From Nonomuraea candida (lineage in GTDB: Bacteria > Actinomycetota > Actinomycetes > Streptosporangiales > Streptosporangiaceae): 64,000 nucleotides of DNA. The stretch lies in NCBI RefSeq assembly GCF_000725485.1, contig NZ_JOAG01000011.1, forward strand, positions 124,001-188,000, given 5' to 3'. Below the pieces are notes generated by a model. The model worked only from the letters and a program-made list of their open reading frames with translations, made no database searches and was not told where the DNA came from. Shown one piece after another: positions 25,905-34,838 of this stretch. Every line of letters starts with the position of its first letter. Position 1 is the first letter of the stretch. A program made the translations under genes and the position numbers.

Positions 25905-28811
25905 TCACACCTCCACGAAGACCGCGACCGTGCGGGCGGGGACCGTCAGGGCGCCGGTGGCGGGGTCGAAGGAGGAGGTCCGCACCACCGGATCGGCCGA
26001 TCCCGCCTGCACGGGATGGAGCGCCACCCGCCGCCCGCTCCCCGGTGCCGCCTGCCGTTCACCCTCCGGTGCCGCCTGCCGCTCGTCTCCTGGCGCCGTC
26101 TGCCGTCCGCTCTCCGGCGGCAGCGGCTGGACCTGGGGGGAGGGGGTGGCGTTGAAGACGACCGTGACCGAGCGCCAGCGCGGGTCCAGGCCCTCGGTGT
26201 CCACCCGCATGGCGATCACCCCCTCCGCCGAGGCGGGGAACGTCAGCCGCCGCCGCACCTCCTCCGCCGACCCCAGCGCGAACGCCGGCGACGACGCCCT
26301 GATCCGCAGCAGCTCGCCGAACGCGGCCCGGGCGGCGTTGATCGCCGCGCAGTCCGGCCGCAGCGCCGGGTCCGCCAGCAGCGGCCGGGCGTAGGGCCAT
26401 CGGGCCTCGTTCGCGGCCCGGGGCGGCAGGCCCGCGCCGAAGCCGTTGCCCTGCGCGCAGTCCCACAGCAGCCGGTTGAACCAGTCGCCCGAGTCGTAGG
26501 AGTCGCGGTCGAACGACTTCGAGCGCAGCCGTTCCGAGCCCGCGTGCACGAACGCCGCCCCCTGCGCCAGCACCACCGTGGCCAGGGACAACGTCTGCAT
26601 GCGCACCCGGTCGGCCATCGGCGTGTCCCGCGGCAGCTTGTACGCCAGCGCGTCGAAGAGCGTCTCGTTGTCGTGCGCGTCCACGTACGTCACCGACTCG
26701 CCGGGAGCGGCCGTGCACCCGGCGGGGGAGCCGTTGTGCCAGACCTCCGAGCCCTTCCTGCCCGACGGCAGCACGTAGTCGCGCAGGCCCCCGGCCAGCC
26801 CGATCATGATCAGCTCGCAGCAGTGCGCCAGCCGCTCCCGCCGCTGCTCGTCCGTCCCGTCGGCCGGGGAGCCGTTGGGCGCGCCCGCCAGCCCCGAGCC
26901 GAAGCCCTGCACGCGCGGGTCGGCGTCGAACGGGCTGCCCCCGCGCACCGCGTCGCGCAGCCCGTCGTCGAAGGCGCCGATGCCGGTGCCCGCCAGGTTC
27001 GCCCGCGTCGCCTGCTCGAACCGGGCGCCGTCGGCGACCTCGCCGAAGTTCCAGCCCTCGCCGTACAGGATGATCGACCTGCCGTCCACGCCGTCCGCGT
27101 CGGGGGTCAGCGCGTCGAGAGCGCGGCGGACGGCGAGCAGGTTGGCCTTCGGGTGGTGGCCCATGAGGTCGAAGCGGAAACCGTCGATCCGGTACTGCCT
27201 GGCCCACGTGACGACCGAGTCGACCACGAGCCTGCCCATCATCAGGTGCTCGGGCGCGGTGCCGGGGCAGCAGGTGGAGGTGGCCACCGTGCCGTCGTCC
27301 AGCAGCCGGTGGTAGTAACCGGGGACGATCGGGTCGAGCACCCCGGTGCAGTGCGTGTGGTTGTAGACCACGTCCATCACCACGCGCAGCCCGGCCCGGT
27401 TGAGCCCGGCCACCATGGCGCGGAACTCCTTGATCCGCCGGTCCGGCTCGGTCGCGTACGAGCCCTCCGGCACCGTGTAGTGCTGCGGGTCGTAGCCCCA
27501 GTTGAAGGAGTCCGTCGCGGCCGTGCGCGCCACGCACTCCTGTTGCAGCTCGGAGTCGGGCGGCAGGGCGGCGAGGTCGCGGTCGGGCTCGGTCCGGTCG
27601 GCCCGGCGCTCGGGGATCGTGGCCAGGTCGAAGACGGGCAGCAGGTGCACGTGCGTCAGGCCGTCGCGGGCCAGGGCGCGCAGCTCGCGCATCCCGGCCG
27701 TCTCCGGCTCGGCGAAGGCCGCGTACGTGCCGCGCAGCGCGGGCGGCACACTGACGTCGGAGGCGGAGAAGTCGCGCACGTGCAGCTCGTAGATGGAGGC
27801 CCGGTGCAGCGGCACCGCCGCCGGCTTGGCCGCCCGGTCCCAGCCGGGCGGCTTGAGCGCGCGGGCGCCGAGGTTCACGAGCCTGCTGCGCACGCCGTCG
27901 GCGGTGACGTCCAGGCTGTACGGGTCGGTGACCTCGTTCGTGACCACCGCCCCCGCCGCCGGGGAGTAGACGGTGACGAGGTAGGTGTACTCGCGGCCCA
28001 GCCAGGTCGGCAGGCCGCGCACCGACCACACGCCGGTCTCGTCGTCGCGCCGCATCGGGTGCACGGTCCGGCCGCGCGGGCCGTACAGCGCCAGCTCCAC
28101 CTTCCTGGCGGTCGGGGCCCACAGCGCGAGCCGGGGGATCAGCCGGCCCGAGGGGCCCAGCGGGACGGCGGCGGCCCCGGCGTACAGGTCGTCCAGCACG
28201 CCGGGGATCTGCACGCCGGTCGCGGCCCGCAGCGCGCCGGCGGGGTCCCGCCGCACGGCCGCCACCTGGCCGCGCAGCGCCGCGCGGACGAGGCCGGCGT
28301 CCCCGCCGGCCACCTTCAGCGCGTCGCGGCGGGCCAGGTGCGGCCACGCGCTCCGCTGCGCCCAGGTGAGCGTGCCGGGGACGAGCCGGATGAGCCGGTG
28401 GTCGCCGGTCAGCTCGCCGTCCTCGACGGCGAGGCCGCCCCGCTCGCCGCAGGCCAGCCAGTGCCGCGCGGACGCGCCTTCCGGGCCGTCCGCCACGGCC
28501 TGAGCGCCGTCCCAGACCACGGTGTCGCGGTCGATCCAGTGCGCCCTGGCCTTGCTCAGGTCGGTGTCGCTCAGGTCGGTGTCGCTCAGGTCGGTGTCGC
28601 TCAGGTCGGTGTCGCTCAGGTCGGCCAAGTCGGCAGTGTTCGGCTCGGCGCTGCTCGGCTCGGCGCTGCGCGGGTCGGCGGACCGGTGCTCGTCGTCGGC
28701 CTGGTCGATGGTCTGGCTCAGGGTCTTCACCCCCTCTGCGGGCGCCGATCTGGGTGCCGGGCTCGGTCTCGGTGTCGGGCTCGGTCTCGGTGTCGGGCCT
28801 GCCGTCTTCAT
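25905..28811 (-). CDS. Pullulanase, type I (alpha-1,6-glucosidase, GH13)
   Basis: A 968-residue GH13 debranching enzyme that cleaves alpha-1,6 links in pullulan or limit dextrins. The type I marker FNWGYDP is present (family YNWGYxP). The catalytic set is the Asp nucleophile in IDGFRFDLMGHH, the Glu acid in ILYGEGWNFG and the Asp in YVDAHDNETLFD. A CBM48-type domain precedes the barrel (LALWAPTARKVELALYG). The first ~115 residues are low complexity (TPRPSPTPRPSP and a (LSDTD)n repeat) and show no convincing signal peptide, so the location is uncertain. ATG 28811 has GGAAGGG almost adjacent; GTG 28730 is an alternative. It is divergent from the maltose-type ABC genes. Confidence 0.9.
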   Translation of the reverse strand: MKTAGPTPRPSPTPRPSPAPRSAPAEGVKTLSQTIDQADDEHRSADPRSAEPSSAEPNTADLADLSDTDLSDTDLSDTDLSDTDLSKARAHWIDRDTVVWDGAQAVADGPEGASARHWLACGERGGLAVEDGELTGDHRLIRLVPGTLTWAQRSAWPHLARRDALKVAGGDAGLVRAALRGQVAAVRRDPAGALRAATGVQIPGVLDDLYAGAAAVPLGPSGRLIPRLALWAPTARKVELALYGPRGRTVHPMRRDDETGVWSVRGLPTWLGREYTYLVTVYSPAAGAVVTNEVTDPYSLDVTADGVRSRLVNLGARALKPPGWDRAAKPAAVPLHRASIYELHVRDFSASDVSVPPALRGTYAAFAEPETAGMRELRALARDGLTHVHLLPVFDLATIPERRADRTEPDRDLAALPPDSELQQECVARTAATDSFNWGYDPQHYTVPEGSYATEPDRRIKEFRAMVAGLNRAGLRVVMDVVYNHTHCTGVLDPIVPGYYHRLLDDGTVATSTCCPGTAPEHLMMGRLVVDSVVTWARQYRIDGFRFDLMGHHPKANLLAVRRALDALTPDADGVDGRSIILYGEGWNFGEVADGARFEQATRANLAGTGIGAFDDGLRDAVRGGSPFDADPRVQGFGSGLAGAPNGSPADGTDEQRRERLAHCCELIMIGLAGGLRDYVLPSGRKGSEVWHNGSPAGCTAAPGESVTYVDAHDNETLFDALAYKLPRDTPMADRVRMQTLSLATVVLAQGAAFVHAGSERLRSKSFDRDSYDSGDWFNRLLWDCAQGNGFGAGLPPRAANEARWPYARPLLADPALRPDCAAINAARAAFGELLRIRASSPAFALGSAEEVRRRLTFPASAEGVIAMRVDTEGLDPRWRSVTVVFNATPSPQVQPLPPESGRQTAPGDERQAAPEGERQAAPGSGRRVALHPVQAGSADPVVRTSSFDPATGALTVPARTVAVFVEV
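28561..28620. repeat. Four perfect 15-bp tandem repeats in the pullulanase N-terminus
   Basis: Unit tcggtgtcgctcagg occurs at 28561, 28576, 28591 and 28606, flanked by a partial copy. On the minus strand it encodes repeated LSDTD, a hydrophilic linker of variable-number type. Confidence 0.97.
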
Positions 28812-29117
28812 GCCCTTCCGGCCCGGGGTGATGCGGAAGCGCGCGCGTCCTGGCAGCGGTTTGCATGATTTCTGGAAATTTCCGCAACAAGAAGGGCGCA
28901 TCCCGCTGACAGGGCGGGCCGCGGCACGGTCGTGATCAGGGACGACTTTCGCCCGATGGGCGATGAGCTGCCGAAACTCGGCAAGACCGGCAGGTCACCA
29001 GGAAGATCGATTGATGTAACGACTTGCAGAACCTTGCGCTCCCATCTACCGGCGGGCGTCACGGCGGCGTAACGTCCGGCTTACTCCGACCTCCGACCGA
29101 GCTGTGAGGAGAAGGAC
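28812..29117. promoter_or_regulatory. Divergent pullulanase / malE control region with a CTTGC direct repeat
   Basis: This 306-bp region holds the promoters of both the pullulanase and the ABC operon, and no gene. At 29023-29037 there is cttgcagaaccttgc, two CTTGC elements 10 bp apart. CTTGCAG-type direct repeats are known operator elements of maltose and amylase promoters in Streptomyces bound by MalR, a LacI-family repressor; I assign this by resemblance only. No regulator gene is adjacent. gaggagaagg just before ATG 29118 is the malE RBS. Confidence 0.45.
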
Positions 29118-30407
29118 ATGCGACGACTCTTACCGCCCGCAGCGGTCGTTGCGGCACTCGCGCTGGCGGTCGCCGCCTGCGGCGGCGGTGGCGGCGATCC
29201 CGCCCCGCCCGCCGCCTCGGTCGCCGACCCGTCCCAGGTGAGCGGCGAGGTGACGTGGTGGGACACGACGCGCCCGGAGAGCGAGGGGCCGACGTTCCAG
29301 GCGTTGATCAAGGAGTTCCAGGCGAAATACCCGAAGGTCAAGGTCAACTATGTGAACGTGCCCTCGGACCAGGCGCAGAACCAGTTCCAGACCGCCGCCC
29401 AGTCCGGCACGGGCGCGCCCGACGTGATCCGCTCCGAGGTGGCCTGGACCTCCCAGTTCGCCTCGCTGGGCTACCTGCAGCCGCTCGACGGCAGCCGCGC
29501 CGTGGACAAACCCGAGGACTTCCTGCCGGGGCCGCTGAGCAGCACCGAGTACGACGGCAAGACCTACGCGGTGCCGCAGGTCACCGACACGCTCGCGCTG
29601 ATCTACAACAAGCGGCTGCTGAAGGAGGCCGGGCACGACGAGCCGCCCGCGACCGTCGCCGAACTGAAGCAGGTCGCGCTCGACGTCAAGGCCAGGACCG
29701 GCGCGGCCGGGCTGGCGCTGAACGTCGACTCCTACTTCCTGCTGCCCTTCATGTACGGCGAGGGCGGCGACCTCCTCGACGTCGCCGGCAAGAAGATCGT
29801 GGTCAACTCCCCGGCGAACGTGAAGGCGATGGAGACCGTCGCCGACCTCATCAGCTCCGGCGCCGCCCCCAAGCCCGCCATCACCGAGAGCTACGCCAAC
29901 GCGATGACCGCGCTCAAGGAGGGCAAGGCGGCCATGATCTACAACGGGCCGTGGGCGCTGTCGGAGATCTACCAGGGCAAGGAGTTCCGGGACAAGGCGA
30001 ACCTCGGCATCGCGCCCGTCCCGGCCGGCACGGTCAAGGCCGGCGCGCCCACGGGCGGCTGGAACCTGGCCGTCTACGCCGGCTCGAAGAACATCCCGGC
30101 CGCGTACGAGTTCGTGCGCTTCATGACCACCACCGAGGCGCAGGCGAGGATCGCCAAGGAGATCAGCCTCCTGCCCACCCGCGCCTCCGCCTACGCCGAC
30201 CCGGACGTGCGGGGCAACCCCGACGTGGCGGTGTTCAAGCCGATCATGGACACCGCGGTGCCGCGCCCGTGGATCCCCGAGGGCGGCCAGCTCTTCCAGC
30301 CGTTGCTGGAGGGTTACCAGGCGCTGGTCGGCGGCATGTCAGGGCCCGCGGACATGCTCAGGCAGGTCGATGAGCGCTATCGCGGGATCATGAAGGACTG
30401 GAGCTGA
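29118..30407 (+). CDS. malE: Maltose/maltodextrin-type ABC transporter, binding lipoprotein
   Basis: A 429-residue lipoprotein. The signal peptide ends in the lipobox AVAAC (Cys20), then a Gly linker. The mature part is a family 1 solute-binding protein (EVTWWDTTRPESEGPTFQALIKEFQAKYP ..., split here: GEVTWWDTT, then YPKVKVNYVNV and AAMIYNGPW). It would capture maltose or maltodextrins outside the membrane and hand them to the two permeases that follow. A strong GAGGAG precedes ATG. The pairing with a pullulanase supports a maltooligosaccharide substrate. Confidence 0.85.
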   Translation: MRRLLPPAAVVAALALAVAACGGGGGDPAPPAASVADPSQVSGEVTWWDTTRPESEGPTFQALIKEFQAKYPKVKVNYVNVPSDQAQNQFQTAAQSGTGAPDVIRSEVAWTSQFASLGYLQPLDGSRAVDKPEDFLPGPLSSTEYDGKTYAVPQVTDTLALIYNKRLLKEAGHDEPPATVAELKQVALDVKARTGAAGLALNVDSYFLLPFMYGEGGDLLDVAGKKIVVNSPANVKAMETVADLISSGAAPKPAITESYANAMTALKEGKAAMIYNGPWALSEIYQGKEFRDKANLGIAPVPAGTVKAGAPTGGWNLAVYAGSKNIPAAYEFVRFMTTTEAQARIAKEISLLPTRASAYADPDVRGNPDVAVFKPIMDTAVPRPWIPEGGQLFQPLLEGYQALVGGMSGPADMLRQVDERYRGIMKDWS

Positions 30408-30410
30408 CCG

Positions 30411-31412
30411 GTGGCGGTCTCGACCACGAGGCCGGCGGCGCCAGGCGGTCGCGGCGGCGGCCCCGCCCGCGCCCGCCGCCGCGACCGCCCGGGGCCGCTG
30501 CGCCGCGCGCTGTCGGCCCACTGGTACGCCTGGGCCATGGTCGCGCCCGTGCTGGTGGTGATGGCGGTGCTGATCGGCTGGCCGCTGGCGCGCGGGCTCC
30601 ACCTGTCGCTGACGGACGCGACCGAGGCCAACCTCGGCCGCACCATCGGCGTCAACGTCATCCCGGCCACTTACGAGTTCGTCGGCCTGGACAACTACCT
30701 GGAGATCCTGACCAGCGCCCTGTTCTGGGACAAGCTGGGGTGGACCGTGGTCTGGACGGTCGCCTGCGTCGGCCTGCACTACGGCATCGGGCTGGGCCTG
30801 GCCGTGATGCTCAACCGCCGCATGCGCCTGCGCTCGCTCTACCGGGTGCTGCTGATCCTGCCCTGGGCCGTGCCGCCGTTCGTGGCCGCCTTCATCTGGC
30901 GCTACCTCTACAACAGCGACTACGGCGTGATCAACGGCTTCCTCGCCCTGGCCGGGCTGGACGGCGTCGGCTGGCTGGACGACCCCACCACGGCGAAGAT
31001 CGCGGTGGTGGCGGTGAACGTCTGGCTCGGGGTGCCGTTCATGATGGTCGCGCTGCTGGGCGGCCTGCAGTCGATCCCCGCCGAGCTGTACGAGGCGGCC
31101 GAGGTGGACGGCGCCCGCCCCTGGCAGCGGTTCAGGGCCGTCACGCTGCCGGGGCTGCGCCAGGTGTCCACCACGGTCGTGCTGCTGGGCACGATCTGGA
31201 CCTTCAACATGTTCCCCGTCATCTTCCTGGTCACCGGCGGCGGGCCGGGCAGCGAGACCGAGATCCTGGTCACCTACGCCTTCCGCGAGGCGTTCACCGG
31301 CATCCGGAACTACTCGGGGTCCGCGGCCTGGGGTGTGATCATCCTGGCCATGCTGGTCGTGCTGGCCGCCGGTTACCGCCGTACCCTGCGCCGTCAAGGA
31401 GATCCGTGGTGA
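30411..31412 (+). CDS. malF: ABC sugar permease, MalF type
   Basis: A 333-residue inner-membrane permease with about six helices and a basic N-terminal tail. The EAA loop for the ATPase reads EAAEVDGARPWQRFRAVTLP. It starts at GTG 30411, three bases after the malE stop. Its stop overlaps the start of the next permease by 4 bp. No ATPase gene is present here; in streptomycetes such importers share the multi-purpose ATPase MsiK encoded elsewhere. Confidence 0.87.
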   Translation: MAVSTTRPAAPGGRGGGPARARRRDRPGPLRRALSAHWYAWAMVAPVLVVMAVLIGWPLARGLHLSLTDATEANLGRTIGVNVIPATYEFVGLDNYLEILTSALFWDKLGWTVVWTVACVGLHYGIGLGLAVMLNRRMRLRSLYRVLLILPWAVPPFVAAFIWRYLYNSDYGVINGFLALAGLDGVGWLDDPTTAKIAVVAVNVWLGVPFMMVALLGGLQSIPAELYEAAEVDGARPWQRFRAVTLPGLRQVSTTVVLLGTIWTFNMFPVIFLVTGGGPGSETEILVTYAFREAFTGIRNYSGSAAWGVIILAMLVVLAAGYRRTLRRQGDPW

Positions 31413-32260
31413 AGAGCAGAACGCGGCGGCGCGGCGAGCGCGGCCGGGCCGCCTCCATCGGCCTGCACGCGGGCCTGCTGGCGGCCGTCGCGGTGTCCCT
31501 GTTCCCCGTCGTGTGGCTGGTGCTGACCTCGCTCAAGCCGCGCGACGGCTGGCTCTCGGCCGAGCTGCGGTTCTTCGACGACCCCTCGCTGGACAACTAC
31601 ACGCGGGTGCTGACCGCCACGGCCTTCCCGCAGTGGCTGCTCAACAGCGTGCTCACGGCCGGGCTGAGCACGCTGCTCGGCGTGTTCCTGTCGGCCTCCG
31701 CCGGTTACGCGATCAGCCGGTTCCGCTTTCCCGGGCACCGCTCGGTGATGTGGCTGCTGCTGATCACCCAGATGTTCCCGGTGGCCATCCTGATCGTCCC
31801 GCTGTACAACCTGATGGCCGCGCTCGGGCTGCTGAACCAGATCCCCGGCCTGGTGATCGCGTACATGACGATCGCGGTGCCGTTCTGCGCCTGGATGATG
31901 AAGAGCTACTTCGACAGCGTGCCGATCGAGATCGACCAGGCGGGGATGGTGGACGGGCTGACCCCGTTCGGCGTCTTCTGGCGGGTGGTGCTGCCGCTGG
32001 CCAGGCCGGGCGTGGCCGTGACCGCGTTCTACTGCTTCATCACCGCGTGGGGCGAGGTCGGCTACGCCACCGTGTTCATGTCGCAGCAGGACAAGCGGAC
32101 GCTCGGGGTGGGGCTGCAGCAGTTCGTGGGCCGGCACTGGTCCGACTGGGGGCTGATGACGGCCTCGGCGGTGCTCATCGCCATCCCGGCGGGCGTGGTG
32201 TTCCTGCTCGTGCAGCGCCACCTGGTCACCGGCCTGACGGCGGGGGCCACGAAGGCGTAG
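31409..32260 (+). CDS. malG: ABC sugar permease, MalG type
   Basis: A 283-residue permease with about six helices and the EAA loop DQAGMVDGLTPFGVFWRVVL. It completes the MalEFG importer. GTG 31409 has GGAG 7 nt upstream and overlaps the malF stop (GTGA), so translation is coupled; GTG 31406 is also possible. The segment ISRFRFPGHRS and the aromatic C-terminal half are typical of the MalG side. A 72-bp gap separates it from the next, unrelated gene. Confidence 0.87.
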   Translation: MKSRTRRRGERGRAASIGLHAGLLAAVAVSLFPVVWLVLTSLKPRDGWLSAELRFFDDPSLDNYTRVLTATAFPQWLLNSVLTAGLSTLLGVFLSASAGYAISRFRFPGHRSVMWLLLITQMFPVAILIVPLYNLMAALGLLNQIPGLVIAYMTIAVPFCAWMMKSYFDSVPIEIDQAGMVDGLTPFGVFWRVVLPLARPGVAVTAFYCFITAWGEVGYATVFMSQQDKRTLGVGLQQFVGRHWSDWGLMTASAVLIAIPAGVVFLLVQRHLVTGLTAGATKA

Positions 32261-32332
32261 CAGCCCGGCTTGCCCTTTGAGTAATCGAACAATCACTTTG
32301 CGTCATCATGGTCTTCGCAGGATGCTGGTCAC

Positions 32333-34603
32333 ATGGACGGATTCCTCGACGAGACCTGCGGGGGCGTGACCGAGCTGCGCGTCCACGGCGTCTCGGGCAC
32401 GCCCCCGGCCGGCATCCTCAACCACCCCACCCCCCGGCTCGTCGCGGGCGACGGCACCACCGGCTTCTACCGGCGGTGGTGGGCGAGCGGCCGGCCGGCG
32501 GGCGAGCATCCCGACGTGCCCGGAGTGCGCCGCCGCGAAGCCTACGCCTGGGGCAATCTCACCTCCGGCGGCAGGACGATCGCGCTGTGGCTGCTCCTGC
32601 TGCCGTTCTCGCTGGCGAACCTGTCCTACTTCATGCTGCCCAGGCCCGCGCGCGGGGTGCGGCTGCGGCACGCGGCCGAGGCGGCGCAGCGCCTGTTCGC
32701 GCTGCTGCTCACCGGCACGCTCGTCGGCGCCGTCACCCGGGCGGCCGTCGATCTCGTCGGCTGGCAGTGCACCGCCGCCGGCCGGGCCTGCGCCTCCGAC
32801 ACCGCCCCGGTCTGGGTGCACTGGCTGGGCGCGCTGTGGGGGCACGAGCCGTCGCGCCGGCTGGCGGTCACCGCGCTGGTCCCGCTGCTGGTCGTCGTCC
32901 TGCTCTGGTGGATCGCGCGGCGCACCTGGCAACGCGACGAGCGTACGATGCCGCCACCTTCTGGCGTGACCTCCGAGGGTGGGGTTTCCGGGGGCCGGGC
33001 CTCCGGGGGTGAGGTGCTGCTGGCCAGGTCGCGGCTGTGGCACGGCGGGCCGCCCGTGTGGCGGCTGCGGGTCGTGCACGTGGCCTTCTCGGTGGCCTCC
33101 ATCGGGGTGGCCGTGGCGGGGCCGTTCGCGGGCACGCCACAGGGGCTCGTGCTCACCGTGGCCAATGCCGCCGTGCAGCTCGCCGCCGCCGTGCTGGTCA
33201 CGCTGCCGTCCATCGCCAGGCGGCTGGACCCGCACGCGGGGGAGCGCACGCCCGCCTGGCTCGGGTTCGCCTGCCACGCGCTGCGGGTGACGGCGCCCGT
33301 GGTGTTCCTGGCCACGATCGGCGCGGCCCTGGCCGGGATGCCGCCGGGGACGTCCGGCGCGGTCTTCTGGCGCCTGCCCGGCGTCGGCATCGGAACGTTC
33401 CAATACGCGCTGACGCTCGGGCTGGGGCTGTTCCTCCTGCTCGCCCTGGCGGCGCTGGCCCGCCTGGACCGTGCGGCCGGCGGTGCCGGGCAGCGGGCGG
33501 TCATGGGCGGGATGGCGGGGTGGTTCCTGCTGATGGTGGCCGCCGGCGTGGCCAACGTGCTGGCGCTCGGGCTGCTGTTCTGGACGGCCGCGTTCTTCGG
33601 CACGCCCGCCGTCGCCGCGGGCGCGGGCCCGGCCGGCAGGAGGCTCTTCCTCGACGAGCAGGTCTGGTGGACGGCGGCCCTGGTGCCGTTGCTGGCGCTC
33701 GGGCTCGCCGCCCTGGCAGGCGCGTTGTGGCTGATCCGCGAGCGCGAGGCGGCGCGGCTGGCCCGCGAGCTGAAGCCGCACTACTCCGAGCGCGACGACG
33801 CCGGGGCGGTCGCCCGCATGTGGGCGCTGGCCTCGCTCACCGACCGCGCCGGGCTCGTGCTGGGCGTGCTGACCGGGATCGGCGTCGCCGGGTCCGCCGC
33901 GGTCACCGTGATCTACGGGCTGCGGCTGTTCACGCCCGACGGCGGGGTCGCCGGGCTGCTGGCCACGCTGGGCAGCTGGGTCATGGTCGCGGTCGTCGCG
34001 GGCCTGGTGCTGGTCGGGCGCCGGACCTACCTCGACTCGCGGCTGCGCAGGACGGTCGGCATCGTGTGGGACATCGCCACGTTCTGGCCCCGCGCCATCC
34101 ACCCGCTGGCGCCCCCCTGCTACACCGAGCGGGTCGTGCCCGAGCTGATCACCAGGGTGCGCCGGCTCGCCGCGACCGAGCGGGACCGGGTCGTGCTGTC
34201 CGGGCACAGCCAGGGCAGCGTCATCGCCGCCGCCCTGGTGCTGCAGCTCGGGCCCGAGGAGCGCGCCCGGGTCAGGCTGCTCACGCACGGCTCGCCGCTG
34301 CGCCGCCTGTACGCGTCCTTCTTCCCCGCCTACTTCGGCGACTCCGGCCTGGGCGCCGTGCGCGACTCCGTGGCGTGGTGCAACCTCTACCGGCTGAGCG
34401 ACCCCATCGGCGGGCCCGCGTTCCGCCGCGTCGACCCGCTGGCCGGCGGCGAGCCGGACGGCGTGGACCGGTTCTGCTGGGACCCGCGGCCGCCGGAGCC
34501 CGGCGAGCCGTTGCCGCAGGCGCGGTGGCACTCCGACTATTGGCTCGAACCCTCCTACGACGAGGCGCTCGACCGGCTGGTCACCGTCAAGCCTGCCGCC
34601 TGA
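32333..34603 (+). CDS. Polytopic membrane protein with a lipase-like C-terminal motif
   Basis: A 756-residue protein. The N-terminus has the conserved-looking ELRVHGVSGTPPAGILNHP, followed by about ten hydrophobic helices between residues 70 and 580. The C-terminal ~170 residues are soluble and contain the nucleophile-elbow motif GHSQG (Ser626 in VVLSGHSQGSVIAAAL), an alpha/beta-hydrolase feature. Downstream residues HGSPLRRLY and LSDPIGG resemble lipase-like proteins. It could be a membrane lipase or acyltransferase, but the acid and base of a triad are not certain. ATG 32333 has no clear RBS. Confidence 0.7.
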   Translation: MDGFLDETCGGVTELRVHGVSGTPPAGILNHPTPRLVAGDGTTGFYRRWWASGRPAGEHPDVPGVRRREAYAWGNLTSGGRTIALWLLLLPFSLANLSYFMLPRPARGVRLRHAAEAAQRLFALLLTGTLVGAVTRAAVDLVGWQCTAAGRACASDTAPVWVHWLGALWGHEPSRRLAVTALVPLLVVVLLWWIARRTWQRDERTMPPPSGVTSEGGVSGGRASGGEVLLARSRLWHGGPPVWRLRVVHVAFSVASIGVAVAGPFAGTPQGLVLTVANAAVQLAAAVLVTLPSIARRLDPHAGERTPAWLGFACHALRVTAPVVFLATIGAALAGMPPGTSGAVFWRLPGVGIGTFQYALTLGLGLFLLLALAALARLDRAAGGAGQRAVMGGMAGWFLLMVAAGVANVLALGLLFWTAAFFGTPAVAAGAGPAGRRLFLDEQVWWTAALVPLLALGLAALAGALWLIREREAARLARELKPHYSERDDAGAVARMWALASLTDRAGLVLGVLTGIGVAGSAAVTVIYGLRLFTPDGGVAGLLATLGSWVMVAVVAGLVLVGRRTYLDSRLRRTVGIVWDIATFWPRAIHPLAPPCYTERVVPELITRVRRLAATERDRVVLSGHSQGSVIAAALVLQLGPEERARVRLLTHGSPLRRLYASFFPAYFGDSGLGAVRDSVAWCNLYRLSDPIGGPAFRRVDPLAGGEPDGVDRFCWDPRPPEPGEPLPQARWHSDYWLEPSYDEALDRLVTVKPAA

Positions 34604-34632
34604 GCGGTTCGTACGGGTTCGCGCGGGCGCCC

Positions 34633-34776
34633 ATGTTGCGCGCCGGGCTGATCGGCGCGCTGGTCAGCGGAGTCGTGGGCATGCTGGTCAACGACTTGGG
34701 CACGGCGGTGCTGTCCATGGCGGTGGCGCTGGCCGTGCCGCTGGTGCTGCACGCCGGAGTACGCGCCACGGCGTGA
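34633..34776 (+). pseudogene. Relic: C-terminal end of a polytopic membrane protein
   Basis: A 47-codon frame encoding RAGLIGALVSGVVGMLVNDLGTAV and a second hydrophobic run. This resembles the C-terminal end of a family of large actinobacterial membrane proteins (a VNDSG-type helix pair). Nothing upstream in this frame resembles the rest of such a gene because the preceding DNA codes for the lipase-like protein in another frame. I read it as the remnant of a deleted gene; a genuine small membrane protein is the alternative. Confidence 0.45.
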
Positions 34777-34785
34777 AATTTTCTT

Positions 34786-34816
34786 TTGGTTCACCCGGTG
34801 GTCTTGAAAGTTATAT
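34786..34816 (+). promoter_or_regulatory. AT-rich promoter-like segment
   Basis: The stretch 34776-34818 is strikingly AT-rich for this genome. TTGGTT (34786-34791) and TTATAT (34811-34816) could be -35 and -10 elements, with a rather long 19-bp spacer. If this is a promoter, the next protein cannot begin at the far upstream GTG 34773. Confidence 0.35.
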
Positions 34817-34838
34817 CCACGAGCGATTGAGTTCGGTC

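Noticed and set aside
29118..32260. Complete maltose ABC transporter
   Set aside because: No ATPase gene lies in or near the operon; only the binding protein and two permeases are present.
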